Of a stretch of 64,000 nt of DNA, positions 17,801 through 25,207 are shown one piece after another. Each line of letters begins with the position of its first letter. The stretch's first letter is position 1. The stretch is taken from positions 62,001 through 126,000 of the forward strand of contig DASXFD010000003.1 in the NCBI GenBank assembly GCA_036489755.1. Direction: 5' to 3'. A model generated the notes under the pieces. That model saw only the letters and a list, made by a program, of their open reading frames with translations. It did not search any database and had not been told where the DNA came from. A program made the translations under genes and the position numbers. This DNA comes from JABFXX01 sp036489755 (GTDB lineage: Bacteria > Myxococcota_A > Polyangia > Haliangiales > Haliangiaceae).

Positions 17801-18768
17801 CCGATGACCTCTTGATCGATCGCCCCGAACGGGCTCTTGCCGCCGAGCATCGCCTCGATGCGGATCCGATCGCCCTTCTTCATGAACGGCGTGACCGGCT
17901 TGCCGCTCTCGATCGTCTCGATCATCCGCGCTTCGGCGAGGCACGAGATGCCGCGCGCGCGATCGGCGTTCGACACCGTGCCGCTGCCGAGGATCGTGCC
18001 GGCCGTGAACCGCCGCGTCTTCGCGATGTGCTCGATCAGCTGGAAGAACGAGAAGTGCATCTCGGGCCCGCTCTCGCAATCGCCGACGAGCTTGTCATTG
18101 TACGTCGAGCGCACGCGCATGTGCGCGCGGCCGTCGCGCCACGCGCCGCCCAGCTCGTCGGGCGTGACCGCGAACGGCGAGAACGCGGTCGCCGGTTTGC
18201 TCTGAAAGAATCCGAAGCTCTTCGCGAGCTCGGTCGGCACGAGGCTGCGCAACGTGCAGTCGTTCGCGAGCACGAGCAGTTTCACGCACGGCGCGGCGGC
18301 TGCGGCTTTCGTGCCCTGCGGCGTGTCGCCGAGGATCACGCAAACCTCCGACTCGAAATCGAGGCCCCACGCGGGATCGACCAGCGCGATCGGATCGCGC
18401 GGGCCGAGCATGTCGCCCGAGCCGCCTTGATAGATGAGCGGATCGGTCTCGAGCGTCGGCGGGGGCTCGGCGTTGCGCGCCTTGCGAACGAGCCGCACGT
18501 GGTTCAAGAATGCCGAGCCGTCGACCCACTCGAACGCGCGCGGCAGCGGCGCACCAAGCCGCGCCGGATCGACGGGCACGCCGTCTTGATCGCCGCGGTC
18601 GAGCCGATCGGCGACCGCGCGCAGCGGGCCTTCAGCCTCGTCCCAGTCGTCGAGCGCGGTCTGCAGGCTCGGCCATTGCGACGGCGACGGCGCCGCGGCT
18701 TCGCCGTCCGATCGTACGACGAGCAGTCGGCCGTCGCGGGTTCCATCGCGGAGGGTCGCGAGCTTCAC
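17797..18768 (-). CDS. fahA: Fumarylacetoacetate hydrolase family protein (fumarylacetoacetase)
   Basis: A 323-residue FAH-fold hydrolase. The metal-binding acidic residues fall in LDFESEVCVILG and in the NDCTLR region, and TAGTILGSGTVSN plus FMKKGDRIRIEAM are typical of the C-terminal core. As first gene of a tight operon with maiA, hpd and hmgA it should cleave fumarylacetoacetate to fumarate and acetoacetate, finishing tyrosine breakdown. The usual fumarylacetoacetase is about 420 residues; this is the shorter bacterial form of about 330. The promoter presumably lies in the 31 bases upstream or before the small gene at 18800-19093. Confidence 0.93.
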   Translation of the reverse strand: MKLATLRDGTRDGRLLVVRSDGEAAAPSPSQWPSLQTALDDWDEAEGPLRAVADRLDRGDQDGVPVDPARLGAPLPRAFEWVDGSAFLNHVRLVRKARNAEPPPTLETDPLIYQGGSGDMLGPRDPIALVDPAWGLDFESEVCVILGDTPQGTKAAAAAPCVKLLVLANDCTLRSLVPTELAKSFGFFQSKPATAFSPFAVTPDELGGAWRDGRAHMRVRSTYNDKLVGDCESGPEMHFSFFQLIEHIAKTRRFTAGTILGSGTVSNADRARGISCLAEARMIETIESGKPVTPFMKKGDRIRIEAMLGGKSPFGAIDQEVIG

Positions 18769-18799
18769 GACGGGACCTTAGGACCCCGCCCTAGTTACG

Positions 18800-19093
18800 T
18801 CAATTGCCTCGGTCGAGGACCAAGTGATCGTTCTCGAGATGATAGACGCGAACGTCGGTCGAGCACTGCGACGCCTCCGGAATGCGCAGCGTCACGACGT
18901 ACTTGCCGTCGACCGTCTGGACGTCGCTCGCACAATCGTCGACGGTCATCGTCAGCTCGTGGGTCGGCTGGACGTCGACGATCGGCGGCGGCGACCGGCG
19001 GTTCTCGTGATGGACCTGCCCCACCAGGAGCACGCCGACCAGGCCGGCGGTTGCAAGCATCCACGGACTACGAGCGAGCTCGGCGAGCCTCAT
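18800..19093 (-). CDS. Small membrane-anchored hypothetical protein
   Basis: A 97-residue product with one N-terminal membrane helix (PWMLATAGLVGVLLVGQV) and a short extracytoplasmic beta-rich domain with two cysteines (DDCASDVQTVDG and ASQCSTDVRVY), which probably pair. No family recognised. It precedes fahA by 31 bases on the same strand, so it could be the first gene of that transcript. I accept it as a gene because of the clean signal anchor, codon use like its neighbours and its tight position. Confidence 0.6.
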   Translation of the reverse strand: MRLAELARSPWMLATAGLVGVLLVGQVHHENRRSPPPIVDVQPTHELTMTVDDCASDVQTVDGKYVVTLRIPEASQCSTDVRVYHLENDHLVLDRGN

Positions 19094-19130
19094 CCCCCAG
19101 TTTGTTCCGAGAACGGCTGGCGCGCACTGG

Positions 19131-19856
19131 TTATCGTAAGTGCTCGCGGATCCACGTCACGATCGGCGCCGCGGCCCGCCCGTGCTCGACGAGCCAGGTC
19201 GCGAGCTTGGGCTGGTGCAGCATGCCCTTCGGGATCTCGGGGAAGCCGACGGTGAGGCCTTTCATCCGGAGCAGATCACCGCGCACGTGATCCGCCGCAT
19301 ACGGCCGCGGCACCTTCTTGTAGTCGTCGTGACCGCTGACCCAGTAGCCAGCCTTGCGCGTCTTGGCGATCAGCGCGGCGATCGCCTTGCCGGTCTTGTC
19401 GGCGGCGACCAGCTTTCGCCACTTCGCGAGTTGCGCGGCGTCGAAGAAGTAGGTGCCGGCGCCGACGAACTCCTCGTCCATGCCGAGGTGGACGTAGAGC
19501 GCGCTGACTCCGCCGTCATTGTTGGCCGGCTTCGCTCCGCTGACTCCGCCGGCCAGGGGCGGTTTCTTCGAGGTGAGCCCGAGCCGCCCGGCGATGTGCG
19601 TCTTGTACGGCGTCTTGTCCTTCGCGAACCGCGTGTCGCGATAGATGCGCAGCACTTTCGCTTCGAGCTTCGCCGGCGCGTAGACCTTCGCGAGCCCGGC
19701 CGCGACGTGATCGAGCAGCGCGGTCATCGGCGCGACCCATTCGTCGTGATAGCGCTGCTTGTTGTCGTCGAACCACGGCTTGTTCATCTCGGCGGCGAGC
19801 TCGTGGAAGAACGCCGGTGCCGCGCGCGAGAAGCCTTCGAACTTGGAAGTCGTCAC
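19131..19856 (-). CDS. DUF2461 / TIGR02453 family protein
   Basis: A 241-residue protein with the DUF2461 pattern: FFHELAAEMNKPWFDDNKQR near the N-terminus, RIYRDTRFAKDKTPYKTHI, then LYVHLGMDEEFVGAGTYF. The family is widespread and without known activity. A low-complexity insert (LAGGVSGAKPANNDGG) sits after the THIAGRLGL segment. The long open frame continues upstream through the SDR gene region; the GTG at 19856 is chosen because it starts after the SDR stop at 19868 and fits the family length. It is likely the last gene of the SDR/hydrolase transcript. Confidence 0.85.
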   Translation of the reverse strand: MTTSKFEGFSRAAPAFFHELAAEMNKPWFDDNKQRYHDEWVAPMTALLDHVAAGLAKVYAPAKLEAKVLRIYRDTRFAKDKTPYKTHIAGRLGLTSKKPPLAGGVSGAKPANNDGGVSALYVHLGMDEEFVGAGTYFFDAAQLAKWRKLVAADKTGKAIAALIAKTRKAGYWVSGHDDYKKVPRPYAADHVRGDLLRMKGLTVGFPEIPKGMLHQPKLATWLVEHGRAAAPIVTWIREHLR

Positions 19857-19867
19857 GTGCGCGAAAC

Positions 19868-20674
19868 TTACAGGAACCGCGCGAGCCTGCTGCCGAGCCG
19901 GCTGACGCTGTTCGGTGCGACTCGCGTCAGGGCAGCGAGCACGCGCGCGTCGCGGCCGACCGTGCGGACCGCCGGGTTCGTCGCCACGGCGGCCAGGATC
20001 GCGTCGGCGACTTTCGCCGGGGGCAGCCCGCGCGCCGCGAACGTCTTGGCCATCTTGGTGCGCCGCTTGCCGTCGAGCTGGCCGGCCATGCGGCCGTCGT
20101 TGATGATCTCGGTCGCGATCATGCCGGGGCAGATCGCGGTCACGCCGATCTTGTGCGGCGCGAGCTCGTCGCGCAACGACAGCGAGAACCCGCGCACCGC
20201 GAACTTCGTCGCGACGTACGCGCTCGTCTGCGTCGCCGGATAGATGCCGAAGATGCTCGAGATGTTGACGATGTGACCGCCGGCGCCGCGCTCCACCATC
20301 TTCGGCGCGAAGAAGTGGCAGCCGTGGACCACGCCGAGCAGGTTGATGTTGACGACCCAATCCCAGTCGTCGAGCGACGTCTCGAGGAACGAGCCGCCGA
20401 CTGCGACGCCGGCATTGTTGACCACGACGTCGGCCGCCGGCGCGACCGCGTGCACGGCGCCCGCGAAGCCCGACATCTGATTCCGATCGGAGACGTCGAC
20501 GCGACTGACCACGAGCGCGCGATCGCCGAGCTCGGTCTTCAGCGTATCGAGCCGCGCTTGATCGACGTCGCACGCCGCGATGCGCGCACCTTGCTTGGCA
20601 AATGCGAGCGCGGTGGCGCGGCCGATGCCGCTGCCTGCTCCGGTGACGACGACGACGCGATCTTGAAGGTTCAT
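19868..20674 (-). CDS. Short-chain dehydrogenase/reductase (SDR)
   Basis: A 268-residue classical SDR. The Rossmann motif VVVTGAGSGIGRATALAF is at residues 8-25, followed by VVVNNAGVAVGG, the catalytic serine in VNISSIFGIYP and the Tyr-Lys pair in AYVATKFAVRG, then CPGMIATEI. Asp in ACDVDQARLD suggests NAD rather than NADP preference. Substrate unknown. The ATG overlaps the upstream hydrolase stop (ATGA). Together with the ferritin-like hydrolase, the DUF2461 gene and the divergent TetR gene it may form a lipid- or xenobiotic-handling unit. Confidence 0.93.
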   Translation of the reverse strand: MNLQDRVVVVTGAGSGIGRATALAFAKQGARIAACDVDQARLDTLKTELGDRALVVSRVDVSDRNQMSGFAGAVHAVAPAADVVVNNAGVAVGGSFLETSLDDWDWVVNINLLGVVHGCHFFAPKMVERGAGGHIVNISSIFGIYPATQTSAYVATKFAVRGFSLSLRDELAPHKIGVTAICPGMIATEIINDGRMAGQLDGKRRTKMAKTFAARGLPPAKVADAILAAVATNPAVRTVGRDARVLAALTRVAPNSVSRLGSRLARFL

Positions 20675-21477
20675 GCGGCCTCGGTAAACGGTAGCCCGTG
20701 CGATGCGAACCAGTCGCGAGCGAGTTGCTCGTTGGCGTTGTCGCGCGGATGGAAGTCGCGGCGAATGTACTGCCGGATCCCGTGCGCGAACACGCGGCGA
20801 AGGGTCGGATCGCGCTTGCGCAGCACGGCGAGCTGGGTCCGGATGTCGCGCCACGGCATGCGGTCGTGCCGCAACAAGAGCACTGCGGCCCACAGCCAGA
20901 AGCCTCCGAGCATCGTGGTCGCGTACACCAGGCCCGCGACACGCAGCGCGTACGACGGATCGATCTCGCGCAGCACGTCGAACGCGACGGCCTTGTGCTC
21001 GATCTCTTCGGCCGCGTGCCATGCGAGCAGCTCGCGCATCTGCGGGTGCAGCTCGTCGAGCAGGCCCTCCGAGAACGCGCCGTCGGCGAGGATCGCGGTG
21101 AAGTGCTCGGCCGCGGCGGTGCCGGCGAGGTTTAGCTTCGCGGGGACGCGCGCTTCGATCCAGCGCGAGATCGTCTCGTAGCGGCGCAGAAAGTCGTCGA
21201 TCGGATAGCCGTGCGCTCGGATCACGTCGTTGAGCCGATCGTGCGCGCGCGCGTGGTGGCCCTCCTGCTTGAAGAACGCCTTGATCTGGGCGCGCAGCGT
21301 CGGATCGGTGATCCGATCGGCGAAATGGTGGACCGAGCGCACGAAGAACCGTTCGCCGGCCGGGAACAGCATGTTGACGCCGTTCGAGATCGCCGTGGCG
21401 ACCGAGCTGCCGGCGAACCAGTGACGAGGGACCGCCGCGAGATCGATCGCGGGGTCGCGTGGGATCGGGATCGTCAT
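20671..21477 (-). CDS. Metal-dependent hydrolase family (PF10118), di-iron ferritin-like
   Basis: A 268-residue helical protein of the PF10118 'predicted metal-dependent hydrolase' family (COG3687). Its likely metal ligands fall in three helices: FFKQEGHHARAHDRLN (Glu-x2-His), GTAAAEHFTAIL (Glu-His) and WHAAEEIEHKAVAFDV (Glu-x2-His), the E-x2-H pairs of a di-iron site. A hydrophobic stretch MLGGFWLWAAVLLL follows. The activity is not established; the di-iron pattern could equally suit an oxygenase or desaturase-like role. First gene of a three-gene minus-strand operon, with the palindromic operator at 21494-21514 just upstream. Confidence 0.85.
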   Translation of the reverse strand: MTIPIPRDPAIDLAAVPRHWFAGSSVATAISNGVNMLFPAGERFFVRSVHHFADRITDPTLRAQIKAFFKQEGHHARAHDRLNDVIRAHGYPIDDFLRRYETISRWIEARVPAKLNLAGTAAAEHFTAILADGAFSEGLLDELHPQMRELLAWHAAEEIEHKAVAFDVLREIDPSYALRVAGLVYATTMLGGFWLWAAVLLLRHDRMPWRDIRTQLAVLRKRDPTLRRVFAHGIRQYIRRDFHPRDNANEQLARDWFASHGLPFTEAA

Positions 21478-21493
21478 GGCTCGAGTCTAACCA

Positions 21494-21514
21494 CTATTGA
21501 CCCGTAGTCAATAG
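21494..21514. promoter_or_regulatory. Palindromic operator, probable TetR-family binding site
   Basis: CTATTGAC, five bases, then GTCAATAG is a perfect 8+5+8 palindrome. It lies 17 bases from the hydrolase ATG and 22 bases from the TetR ATG. A symmetric site of this size between a TetR gene and its divergent target is the classic arrangement. TATAGT at 21523-21528 next to it may be the -10 element of the regulator gene. Confidence 0.8.
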
Positions 21515-21535
21515 CGGCCTGATATAGTGCGGCGG

Positions 21536-22177
21536 ATGGCCACTGCTCGCCGGATCGTTCGTCGCCCACGCCGCCGCGTGCGGCTCGAGACCGACGAGCG
21601 GCGCGCACAGCTCTTGGCGCTCGCGCGCAAGGTGTTCGCCGAATGCTCGTACGACGAGGTCTCGATCGACGACCTCGCGCGCGAGGCGAAGATCTCGAAG
21701 GGCCTGCTCTATCATTACTTCCCGACGAAGCGCGATCTGTACGTCGCGGCGCTCCGCATGATCGCGGACGAGCTTCTCAAGCGCGTGCGCGCGATCCCGA
21801 CCGACCTGCCGCCCGCCGATCGCGTGCGCGCCGGCCTCGACGCGTACCTCGATCACATCACGCAGCACGCGCGCGCGTTCGTCGCGCTCATGCGCGGCGG
21901 CATCGGCTCGGATCCCGAGGTCGCCGGCGTGATCGAAGGCGTGCGGCGCACGCTGTCCGACGAGTTCCTCGAGGGCTCGCCGTTCGCCGGGCTGCTCGCG
22001 AAGAATCCGCGGTTCGCGATCGCGGTGCGCGGCTGGATCGGGTTCGTCGAGCAGGTCTCGATCGATTGGTGCGCCGAGCCCAAGCTGCCGCGCGACGAGC
22101 TACGCGATCTGCTGTCGCAGATCTTGTTCGCGATCATCGGCGCGATCGCGCCGCAGATCCTGCGCGGCGACGTTTAG
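21536..22177 (+). CDS. TetR-family transcriptional regulator
   Basis: A 213-residue regulator. The N-terminal helix-turn-helix, LALARKVFAECSYDEVSIDD then LAREAKISKGLLYHYFPTKR, is a full TetR signature; the C-terminal ligand domain is generic. An Arg-rich lead precedes it. The ATG at 21536 is preferred over a GTG at 21527. The divergent hydrolase-SDR-DUF2461 operon and the palindrome between them are the probable targets, with autoregulation. The ligand is unknown; the neighbours suggest a lipid or hydrophobic compound. Its last 4 bases overlap the end of the convergent repeat-protein gene. Confidence 0.93.
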   Translation: MATARRIVRRPRRRVRLETDERRAQLLALARKVFAECSYDEVSIDDLAREAKISKGLLYHYFPTKRDLYVAALRMIADELLKRVRAIPTDLPPADRVRAGLDAYLDHITQHARAFVALMRGGIGSDPEVAGVIEGVRRTLSDEFLEGSPFAGLLAKNPRFAIAVRGWIGFVEQVSIDWCAEPKLPRDELRDLLSQILFAIIGAIAPQILRGDV

Positions 22178-22569
22178 GGGCAGAGGCCGTCGTTCTTGTC
22201 GATCATCGCGCGGCACGTGCTCGTCTCGCACAGCCCGTCGTTGCCGCTGATGTACGCGCGGCAGTCGCGCGACTCGCACAGGCCGTCGTTCTTGTCGATC
22301 AGCGCGCGGCAGTCGCGGCCGTCGCACAAGCCGTCGTTGTGATCGATCACCGCGCGGCAGTCGCGCGAGTCGCAGAGCCCGTCGTTGCCGGTGATCAGCG
22401 CGCGGCAATCGTGCGAGTCGCAGAGCCCGTCGTTGCCGGTGATCAGCGCGCGGCAATCGTGGCCATTCCAGTTGTGATAGCCGGCCTTGAGCACACTCAC
22501 CTTGTGACCACCGGCGAGCAGCAGCGTTGGAACCAACACGAGCGCGAGCACCATCCACCTTGGCTTCAT
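22174..22569 (-). CDS. Secreted protein of six tandem 16-residue Cys repeats
   Basis: A 131-residue protein with a signal-like N-terminus (MKPRWMVLALVLVPTLLLAG), a short linker, and then from residue 37 to the end six back-to-back copies of a 16-residue unit. The unit is [HR]-D-C-R-A-x-I-x-x-N-D-G-L-C-[DE]-[SGT]. Each has two cysteines ten residues apart and an invariant NDGLC; the last starts STC and stops after the second Cys plus Pro. The regular Cys pairs suggest a disulfide-stapled solenoid, and the Asn-Asp-Gly could bind calcium. I recognise no named family. The gene is convergent with TetR and divergent from the kinase at 22611. Confidence 0.75.
   Translation of the reverse strand: MKPRWMVLALVLVPTLLLAGGHKVSVLKAGYHNWNGHDCRALITGNDGLCDSHDCRALITGNDGLCDSRDCRAVIDHNDGLCDGRDCRALIDKNDGLCESRDCRAYISGNDGLCETSTCRAMIDKNDGLCP
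22177..22461. repeat. Six 48-bp tandem coding repeats
   Basis: The DNA behind the Cys-repeat protein is a tandem array with a 48-base period. The two copies nearest the 5' end of the gene (22381-22428 and the one starting at 22429) are nearly identical at the base level, so at least one duplication is recent. Other copies differ mainly at third positions, showing selection on the protein. Confidence 0.88.
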
Positions 22570-22610
22570 GCGCCGTATCCTACACGGCGCGGTGCTACGA
22601 TGCGGGTAGC

Positions 22611-23984
22611 GTGATCGGGGAGTCGATCGGGAACTACAGGATCACCGCCCGGCTCGGGCGTGGCGGCATGGGCGAGGTCTATGTCGCCGAGCACGACGGC
22701 ATCAAGACGCACGTCGCGATCAAGATGTTGTTGCCCGAGGTCTCGCGCAGCGAGGAGCACGTCAAGCGCTTCTTCAACGAGGCGATCATCGTTGGGCGGA
22801 TCAAGCACGCCGGGATCGTGAAGATCTTCGACAGCGGATTCTTCGACGGACACGCGTATCTGATGATGGAGCTGCTCGAAGGCGAGACGCTCGCGGCGCG
22901 CATCGCCCACGGCACGCTCGCGCCCGCGCAGGTCGTCGAGGTCGCGCGTCAGATCGCGAGCATCCTCGACGCGACGCATCGCGCGGGCGTGATCCATCGC
23001 GATCTCAAACCCGACAACATCTTTCTCGTCACCGATCACGAGCTGCCTCACGGCGAGCGCGTGAAGATCCTCGACTTCGGAATTTCGAAGCTGTCGGGCA
23101 CGCTCGCGGGCGGCTCGCCGCGCACGCAGGGCACGATGGGCACGCCGCAGTACATGGCGCCCGAGCAATGGGGCGACTCGGCGACCGTCGACTGGCGCGC
23201 CGACGCCTACTCGCTCGGCTGCGTCTGTTACGAGATGCTGACCGGGCAGCCGCCGTTCGATGCGCACAACATCGCCGAGGCGTACGCCAAGCACCTCACC
23301 GCCGAGCCACCGCCGCTCACCGACGTGCCCGCGCCGCTCGACGCGCTCGTGCTGCGCTTGCTCGCGAAGCGTGCCGCCGATCGCGCGCCGTCGATGGCGA
23401 TGGTCGTCGGCGAGCTCGACGAGCTCGCGCGCACGATCGATCCCGACGCGAAGCCGACCGTGCCGCGACACGCGCGCATGGCGACCGGCCCGACCCAGGC
23501 GCAAACCGCTGGAACTGATCCGACGGTCCGGCTCGGCAAGCCGCCGCAGACCACCACGCTCGGCGCCGCCGCGTCGCAGCTCGAGGTGACCGCGCCGCGC
23601 AGCCGACGGTTCGCGGCGGTGATCGGCGGCATCGCGGTGGTCGCGACGGCGGCCGTGATCGTCGTCGCGGCGACGCGCGGATCGTCGACCGAGGCAACGA
23701 ACGCGCGACCGAACGCGCAACCGAGCGCGCGACCGGCGCCCGTCGCGCAGCCGGCACTGGCAGCACAGCCGATCGCGACGCCGCCACCGCCAGTGCCGCC
23801 GACGCCGCCCACGCCGGAACCGACGCCCGTCGTGACGGCGACGCCTGCACCGACGCCGCCGGCGCCGACGCACATCACGACGAAGCATCACGTCGCGACG
23901 CATCCCGTCGCGACGCCGTCGACGCCGACGCCGCCGTCTACGCCCGTCGGCAGCGACAGCGATCCGTGGGGTGGTCGACGGTGA
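22611..23984 (+). CDS. Transmembrane Ser/Thr protein kinase with Pro/Ala-rich extracytoplasmic tail
   Basis: A 457-residue Hanks kinase. The glycine loop ARLGRGGMGEVYVAEHDG begins about residue 13, the lysine is in VAIKML (about K38), the catalytic loop is VIHRDLKPDNIFLV (about 128-140), the DFG is LDFGISK (about 155), and the activation end is YMAPEQW. A single membrane helix (about 333-355, FAAVIGGIAVVATAAVIVVAA) is followed by about 100 residues rich in Pro, Ala and Thr with no sensor domain. A GTG at 22611 is the likely start, as the frame upstream shows no kinase homology. Its stop overlaps the next gene (GTGA), so kinase and outer-membrane protein are coupled. Confidence 0.93.
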   Translation: MIGESIGNYRITARLGRGGMGEVYVAEHDGIKTHVAIKMLLPEVSRSEEHVKRFFNEAIIVGRIKHAGIVKIFDSGFFDGHAYLMMELLEGETLAARIAHGTLAPAQVVEVARQIASILDATHRAGVIHRDLKPDNIFLVTDHELPHGERVKILDFGISKLSGTLAGGSPRTQGTMGTPQYMAPEQWGDSATVDWRADAYSLGCVCYEMLTGQPPFDAHNIAEAYAKHLTAEPPPLTDVPAPLDALVLRLLAKRAADRAPSMAMVVGELDELARTIDPDAKPTVPRHARMATGPTQAQTAGTDPTVRLGKPPQTTTLGAAASQLEVTAPRSRRFAAVIGGIAVVATAAVIVVAATRGSSTEATNARPNAQPSARPAPVAQPALAAQPIATPPPPVPPTPPTPEPTPVVTATPAPTPPAPTHITTKHHVATHPVATPSTPTPPSTPVGSDSDPWGGRR

Positions 23985-25207
23985 GCCGGCGGCTCGTCGC
24001 GATCGCGGTGCTGTGTTGTCCGCGATTCGCTGCCGCCGACGAAGCGACCGCGCGCGTCGCGTTCGAGCGCGCCGAGGCGCTGCAAAAGGCCGGCAACTGG
24101 GTCGAAGCGTGCCCGCTCTACGAAGCGAGCTATCACGACGATCCGCAGCTCGGCGCGCTGCTTCACCTCGCCGCGTGTCACGAGCAGATCGGCAAGCTGG
24201 CGACCGCGTGGTCCGAGTTCACCGACGCCGCCGAGCTCGCGCGCGATGCGCACGATCCGCGCGAGAGCGCCGCGAAGCAGGAAGCCGACTCGCTCGCCGC
24301 GCGGCTCGCGCATGTTCATATCATCCCGCCGGCGGTGCCGATCGACGGCTTGACCGTGCATCGCGACGACGTCGACGTCACGCCGTTGCTCGGGACCGAC
24401 ATCGCGGTCGACGCCGGCGATCACGAGATCGTCGTCGCGGCGCCGGGCCGCGTCACGTGGCACCACAAGATCACGATCATCGATCAGCCGAGCACCGCGA
24501 CGGTCTCGATCCCCGCGCTCGACAAGGCGCCCGATCCTCCGCGCGTCGCGGCGGCCGCGCCGACGACGATCACCGAGGTCCGCTACATCGCGGCGCCGAT
24601 CGAGTCGCCCGGTTGGGACTACGCGGTCGGCGCGGGCATCGAAGCCGGCGTCAAGCTGCGCAACGGCGACCCGGCCGTGCTCGCGTACCGCGCCGACGTC
24701 GGATTTCGCATCGGCCGGCGTATGCGGCTCGCGCTGTACGCGGAGGCCGGCAGCATCGACGCGAAGGGCTCGTGCGGCTTCGACATGCCGGCGATGGCCG
24801 CGTCGGGCTTCGACATCGGCCCGCACGATCAGTTCACGCGCTGCAGTTACTTCATGCCGGGCGTCGAGCTCGACGTGCACGTCCTGCCGAAGAGCCGGAT
24901 CGATCCGTATGCCGCACTCGCGCCCGGCGTTCGGTTGGGGTTCGTCGACTGGACGCCGTACGAAGGCACCAGCGCCGGGACGTCGCAGTCGGAGCTGTTT
25001 CCGGCGGTCGTCATCGAGTTTCGCGGCGGCGTGGACTACGCGCCGCTCGCCGACTACGCGGCGTGGAAGATCGGCGCGTTCGTCGACGCGGCGTTCACGG
25101 CGTACGGCAAGGAACACTGCGACGATTGCGCGGAGACGCCGGGCGACAAGAACGGCGCGACATTCCTGAACCTGATGTTCGGCGCGAGGAGCGCGCTGTC
25201 ATTTTGA
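23981..25207 (+). CDS. Secreted TPR-like protein with C-terminal outer-membrane beta-barrel
   Basis: A 408-residue product (GTG overlapping the kinase stop). After a signal peptide ending AAADE it has a TPR-like helical part (ALQKAGNWVEACPLYEASYH and CHEQIGKLATAWSEFTDA), then a PEGA-like beta segment (TDIAVDAGDHEIVVAAPGR). From about residue 210 come alternating beta strands (AVGAGIEAGVKL, RADVGFRIG, MRLALYAEAG, AFVDAAFTAYG). It ends NLMFGARSALSF, with the terminal aromatic typical of BAM-assembled barrels. Kinase-adjacent TPR/PEGA secreted proteins are common in myxobacteria. It may couple the envelope to kinase signalling; no direct evidence. Confidence 0.75.
   Translation: MSRRLVAIAVLCCPRFAAADEATARVAFERAEALQKAGNWVEACPLYEASYHDDPQLGALLHLAACHEQIGKLATAWSEFTDAAELARDAHDPRESAAKQEADSLAARLAHVHIIPPAVPIDGLTVHRDDVDVTPLLGTDIAVDAGDHEIVVAAPGRVTWHHKITIIDQPSTATVSIPALDKAPDPPRVAAAAPTTITEVRYIAAPIESPGWDYAVGAGIEAGVKLRNGDPAVLAYRADVGFRIGRRMRLALYAEAGSIDAKGSCGFDMPAMAASGFDIGPHDQFTRCSYFMPGVELDVHVLPKSRIDPYAALAPGVRLGFVDWTPYEGTSAGTSQSELFPAVVIEFRGGVDYAPLADYAAWKIGAFVDAAFTAYGKEHCDDCAETPGDKNGATFLNLMFGARSALSF

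Noticed and set aside
19131..20942. 603-codon minus-strand frame suggesting a fusion of an N-terminal part to DUF2461
   Set aside because: The upstream half is an out-of-frame shadow of the SDR gene; DUF2461 has its own GTG start at 19856.
22177..22461. Regular 48-bp direct repeats, CRISPR-like at first sight
   Set aside because: The repeats are adjacent without unique spacers, stay in one reading frame and encode a Cys-repeat protein, so they are coding tandem repeats.
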